From the NCBI GenBank assembly GCA_011009095.1, contig VTPC01090529.1:1-64000 (forward strand): 64,000 nucleotides of DNA, read 5' to 3'. Both the position numbers and the translations under genes were made by a program. This DNA is from Ignelater luminosus. Taxonomy: Eukaryota; Arthropoda; Insecta; Coleoptera; Elateridae. Shown piece by piece: positions 60,641-64,000 of this stretch; within the stretch, counting starts at the first letter, position 1, and each line of letters opens with the position of its first letter. The notes beneath the pieces are model-generated. The model was not told where the DNA came from, did not search any database, and saw nothing but the letters and a program-made list of their open reading frames with translations.

Positions 60641-60850
60641 AACATAGGAAGAATTTATTGAGATCAGAGTTTGCTTACGTCTACTATAAGCATTAAGGAT
60701 AATGTAAAGTGACAAAGCAATAATAGTTTAATCGTATTTTAATAATAGTCAGTATTTCATTTGTTTTGCTTTCTCAAATGTCATTTTAAATTCTTCTTTA
60801 TGCTTATAGTAGACATAAGTAAACTCTAATCCTAATAAATTTTTCCCCTG
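60641..60850. repeat. Long imperfect inverted repeat, arms about 65 bp (foldback or MITE)
   Basis: The left arm (60641-60713) contains CTACTATAAGCAT; the right arm (60780-60850), reverse-complemented, contains the same word in the same surroundings (AATTTATT, AGAGTTT, CTTA, GTCTACTATAAGCAT, AAG, AAT, TAAA, TGAC). By eye the arms are roughly 80% alike, with a spacer of about 65 bp. It has no coding capacity. Ends are not sharp and I see no certain target duplication, so it is either a degraded foldback MITE or a structured-RNA source. Confidence 0.65.
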
Positions 60851-61165
60851 TTAAAACTCTTATGGTCTTAGTAAGCTAAAACACCCAGTATAATAATTAT
60901 GTAAGAGCAAAGAATTATTATTTTTGTTACTTGCCATTTTGAGTGATAATTATTATTTAAAAACTGGCTACTAACAAAAATAACTTGAAAGTGTTCTTCT
61001 GCCTTTGTTGCTGTTAGATAGAATTATATTAGTGTCACTGTCTAATCTCATAAGTTACTCATGATCTATAAAATTCCAGGCAATCAGTATGAAACAGAGA
61101 GAGTAGTGTAAGGTAGACAACTTCAGAACTTAAAAGCATTGTGCTTTGAAATAACTACTATTTAG
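60851..61165. other. AT-rich DNA without a recognisable gene
   Basis: It contains the short complementary pieces ATAATAATTAT and ATAATTATTATT about 60 bp apart. Nothing else was seen. Confidence 0.5.
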
Positions 61166-61168
61166 TAG

Positions 61169-61451
61169 TGTCAAAGGCCTAACCTAGCTCGGGTGTACGC
61201 TAACTTAGTCGTGGTAGTACAGGCTGAAGCACCGCATGTTAAACAGAGTACAGGAAGTATGTCAAGTGTTTACAAGCATTTAATATTGACCTTGCTGAAT
61301 TCGGAATCAGACAAAGAAATAAGTACCTACGATGTCAAACTAAAGAATTTGAATACTAACGCCGATTTCTTTAATTCGCTGACACAGGATGCAGGGAAAA
61401 AGTGTATTTCAATCAGAATCGGTCCAGGCCTGCATCTGGGCTGCTCATGTA
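61169..61451 (+). other. Unidentified open frame interrupted by a mariner insertion
   Basis: The plus strand is open from just after a TAG at 61166-61168 and continues into the mariner end. The translation, for example DKEISTYDVKLKNLNTNADF and GKKCISIRIGPGLHLGCSC, has balanced composition unlike the chance frames nearby. Taking the mariner out at its TA site, the frame would end four codons later (residues SCSM, then stop). TTTAG just upstream could be a splice acceptor. I recognise no family. It may be an exon, a relic of another element, or chance. Confidence 0.2.
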
Positions 61452-61481
61452 ACACATGGGCTGAAAAGTCCCAGGCCTAAC
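61452..61481 (+). repeat. Terminal inverted repeat of the 61452-62745 mariner
   Basis: 30 bases, 28 matching the opposite end in inverted orientation; abuts TA at 61450-61451. Confidence 0.94.
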
Positions 61482-61516
61482 GAAGAAAACACGGTTTTTT
61501 TTGTTCAAAATTAGCT

Positions 61517-62566
61517 TTATTCATCAACGTAATTTCCATCAAGAACAACGCAATCATTCCAGCGCCGCTCTAACATTTCAATACCACTTTTGTAGAACGA
61601 TTTATCTTTTGCCTCAAAATAGGACTCAGTTTCAGCGATAACCTCTTCATTCGAGCGAAATTTCTTACCGGCAAGCATTTTTTTTAGGTCTGCGAACAGC
61701 CAGTAGTCGCTGGGAGCCAAATCTGGCGAATACGGTGGATGTGGGAGCAATTCGAAGTTCAATTCATGTAGTTTTGCCATTGTTTTGATTGACTTGTGAC
61801 ACGGTGCGTTGTCTTGATGAAACAAAATTTTTTTCTTTGCCATATGCGGTCGTTTGTATGCAATTTCGGCCTTCAAACGCTCCAATAACGCTATATAATA
61901 TTCACTGTTGATGGAATTTCCCTTCTCAAGATAGTCGATGAATATTACACCACGCACATCCCAAAATACCGAGGCCATAACCTTTCCAGCCGACTGTTGT
62001 GCTTTCGGTCGCTTTAGACGGGGTTCGCCAGTTGCTGTCCACTCAGATGACGATCGTTTTGATTCCGGAGTGAAGTGATGGATCCATGTTTCATCCATTG
62101 TCACATATCGACGCAAAGATTCCGATTTGTTACTTTTAAACATGGCCAAACACTGCTCAGAAACATCAACACGTTCTTGTTTTTGGTGAACAGTGAGCCA
62201 ACGCGGCACCCACTTTGAGCAGAGCTTTCTCATAGTCAAATTCTCATGCAATATAAAGCCAACACGTTCTTTTGATATCTTTACCATGTCAGCTAACTCA
62301 CGCAACTTCACTTTTCGATCATTCAAAACGATTTTGTGGATTTTTTTGATGTTTTCTGGTGTTACCGCCTCATTTGGTCGTCCACTGCGTTCTGCATCAT
62401 CGGTGTCTCTAAGACCACGTTTGAAGTCAGCAAACCAACGTTTTATTGTTGTTTCTGATGGAGCGGAGTCCCCATAACACTTTTCAAGCCATTGCTTCGC
62501 TTGAACGGTATTTTTTCCCATCAAGAAGCAGTGTAAAATTAAAACACGAAATTGTTTTTGATCCAT
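61517..62566 (-). CDS. Mariner transposase, intact open frame
   Basis: The 349-residue DD34D transposase binds the element's terminal repeats and cuts and reinserts it at TA sites in the nucleus. I chose the ATG at 62566 (MDQKQFRVL) because the three other mariners of this layout start at the matching position; the frame is open 16 codons further to a GTG at 62614. The N-terminal paired helix-turn-helix region spans about residues 1-110, with ERSGRP at 59-64 and the KWVPRWL linker at 118-124. Catalytic aspartates are D158 (MDETWIHHF), D252 (HQDNAPCH) and D287 (LAPSDYW), with 34 residues between the last two. YSPDLAP is at 279-285. All key residues are present. Substitutions at otherwise conserved-looking places (SNKSES for RNKPEF, W123 for L) may weaken it. 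It is non-host coding sequence, probably expressed from the element's own 5' region if at all. Confidence 0.93.
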   Translation of the reverse strand: MDQKQFRVLILHCFLMGKNTVQAKQWLEKCYGDSAPSETTIKRWFADFKRGLRDTDDAERSGRPNEAVTPENIKKIHKIVLNDRKVKLRELADMVKISKERVGFILHENLTMRKLCSKWVPRWLTVHQKQERVDVSEQCLAMFKSNKSESLRRYVTMDETWIHHFTPESKRSSSEWTATGEPRLKRPKAQQSAGKVMASVFWDVRGVIFIDYLEKGNSINSEYYIALLERLKAEIAYKRPHMAKKKILFHQDNAPCHKSIKTMAKLHELNFELLPHPPYSPDLAPSDYWLFADLKKMLAGKKFRSNEEVIAETESYFEAKDKSFYKSGIEMLERRWNDCVVLDGNYVDE

Positions 62567-62715
62567 TGTTTTGAAAATAACAAAAGTAGCGTCGCTCTTA
62601 GCACAATAACTCACAAAATAATGAATAGAATATCATGAAACTTTAACAGCTGTCTTTTGAAGGTTAGTACTAACTGAAAAAGCGGTGAATGCAATAGAAC
62701 TAGCGCCATCTATTT

Positions 62716-62745
62716 GTTAGGCCTGGAAATTTTCAGCCCATGTGT
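62716..62745 (-). repeat. Terminal inverted repeat of the 61452-62745 mariner (5' side of the gene)
   Basis: Two differences from the left end, in the AAATTTCC part. Abuts TA at 62746-62747. Confidence 0.93.
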
Positions 62746-62749
62746 TAGT

Positions 62750-64000
62750 ATGTAAAGCTAAAACTAAATAGAAGATTATAAAACGTGAAAGTAGCATTTT
62801 TTGCAAAAGTTGTACTAGTTTGCACTACCATTGAACTGAACAAGGTAGTGTCGTGTTCCCAGTGTAGCTTGAGTTTGATGCTTTTTGATTTTAAAGATCA
62901 ACTACGTTTTTCAGATATTTATTAAATTAATAAAACAATAAAACTCAATAAATATAAATTCACTTAAAAAAAGATAAAAATAACCGTGTAAGAAAAAGTA
63001 ACCAAGAGAGACTAAGAGGCTAAAAGGCTAAGAGAGACTAAAGAGAGTAAGAGGCCGTGTCTTACTGGTTATCACTTTATATATGTTTTAACTTCATTAA
63101 GAAAACTACATATAATTCGGGAAGTGTGAAAGTATAATGTGTTATTTAAACATTCGATATTAAACTTTGCTAATAATAATTAACCTGTGAAAGTTCACAG
63201 TAACATTCCAGTAAAATAGGTCTGTTCAAACAATAACAATTAACATCGAACAAATATGTGATAGTAATCAATGAAGTAGCAAAATATAAATTAATGATAA
63301 TATACATATGTCAATGAGAAATTCCCAACAGTAGAACAAAACAAAAATAAAATCATTTAAAGAATTTAGGTTTTCTTTTGCAAAGTTTTAATTAGAGCCT
63401 GCTTTACTCTACCTACTACCTGAATAGACTATAGTAAAAGTTAAGCAACCTGACTATTCAAGAGATTACACGCTAAAGGTTGCACCAGCATGTAATTAAT
63501 TTATACATTTTATCGCTGTAGAATTAAATAATGAAATAATGAAGTGTAATTACTTTATTGTCAAAGTTTAAACAAACCTTGATATTCCAAATTGTATAGT
63601 ATGTTTATTTGTATAGGAGATCATAATTCAAAGCAGTTATAAAAGTCACCGAAATTAATAGAAATTTGTTGATAGACTTCGTTTAGTAAAAGATGATTAA
63701 AGTTCGAAATTTTGATTCTAGATAAAGTCCCACATACAGTTTCGATAATTCCCCGGTATTCCATTAAGGAAGTTAAATTTGATAAACATTCGAAAATAAT
63801 AGGTCACATCTAAAGATAGAAGATTGAAATATACAACTTAGCGAAGAAGCTACGTGTTGAAAACCATGAAACACAATATTCGTAATAGCTTCAAATTCGA
63901 ATCCTTCTATGATCTTTGAGATGCTTGAACTAATACACACCTTCAAACTTAAATTATACACCTACTTAAACTTGAGATATAGGAAACTTGAAAATCGGAG
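62750..64000. other. AT-rich DNA without a recognisable gene
   Basis: GTGTTCCCAGTGTAGCTTGA at about 62851 resembles GTGTTCCAAGTGAAGCTTAA at about 57708, so the dispersed repeat of the 57-59 kb region may have a copy here. No gene or RNA is visible. Confidence 0.45.
63003..63057. repeat. Short purine-rich tandem repeat (AGAGACTAAG type)
   Basis: Variants of AGAGACTAAGAGGCTAA repeat about four times head to tail. A simple-sequence array. Confidence 0.75.

Larger units (their letters stand above)
61452..62745 (-). mobile_element. Mariner transposon, full length (1294 bp), intact gene
   Basis: TA flanks both ends (61450-61451 and 62746-62747). The 30-bp terminal repeats (ACACATGGGCTGAAAAGTCC at the left) differ at two positions, both in the right end. 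The transposase frame is uninterrupted. The sister copy at 45429-46722 is about 97.5% identical and the same length. This is the youngest-looking complete element in the window together with that copy. Confidence 0.97.

Noticed and set aside
1..64000. CRISPR array, bacterial operon, integrated virus or LTR retrotransposon
   Set aside because: No regularly spaced identical repeats, no clustered long genes with ribosome binding sites, no LTR pair, and no gag, protease, integrase or capsid motif was seen on either strand.

Overview
This is an AT-rich, gene-poor stretch of an animal genome, most likely an insect. It contains several complete mariner (Tc1/mariner superfamily, DD34D) transposons, decayed non-LTR retrotransposons and long AT-rich non-coding DNA with G+C-richer islands. 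There is no prokaryotic gene organisation, no host protein gene I can recognise, and no rRNA, convincing tRNA or CRISPR array. The window looks like an intergenic desert or the inside of very large introns.

Layout. 1-901: a mariner on the minus strand, cut by the window edge. 7309-7430: a small TA-flanked MITE-like element. 9891-11062: a broken LINE reverse transcriptase on the plus strand. 32975-34267: a full-length but dead mariner (1293 bp). 45429-46722 and 61452-62745: two full-length copies (1294 bp each) of one mariner subfamily, about 2.5% apart. The first carries a stop codon; the second has an uninterrupted 349-residue transposase. 47565-48855: a third lineage (1291 bp) with perfect 30-bp terminal repeats and one 1-bp frameshift. 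55320-55409: a short Jockey-like reverse transcriptase relic on the minus strand. The rest is AT-rich DNA with local repeats (34.8-35.1 kb, 40.0 kb, 53.3-53.8 kb, 56.8-59.5 kb, 60.6-60.85 kb, 63.0 kb) and islands of higher G+C (about 7.0, 14.3, 19.6, 22.9, 26.5, 36.5-37.9, 43.2, 50.6, 51.2, 55.9-56.5 and 58.5 kb). These islands resemble conserved non-coding or regulatory DNA but contain no credible gene.

How the parts relate. The four mariners from 33 to 63 kb share one blueprint: 178-179 bp before the start codon, a 349-codon transposase, 61-65 bp after the stop, and TA target duplications. Their terminal repeats align with each other, so they are related lineages that invaded separately. 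The intact copy at 61.5-62.7 kb could in principle supply transposase to the other copy of its subfamily. The strongest unexplained signals are a miRNA-like hairpin at 51182-51250, overlapping hairpins in the 43.2 kb island, a set of compound palindromes at 57.5-59.45 kb, and an unidentified open frame at 61169-61451 into which a mariner inserted.
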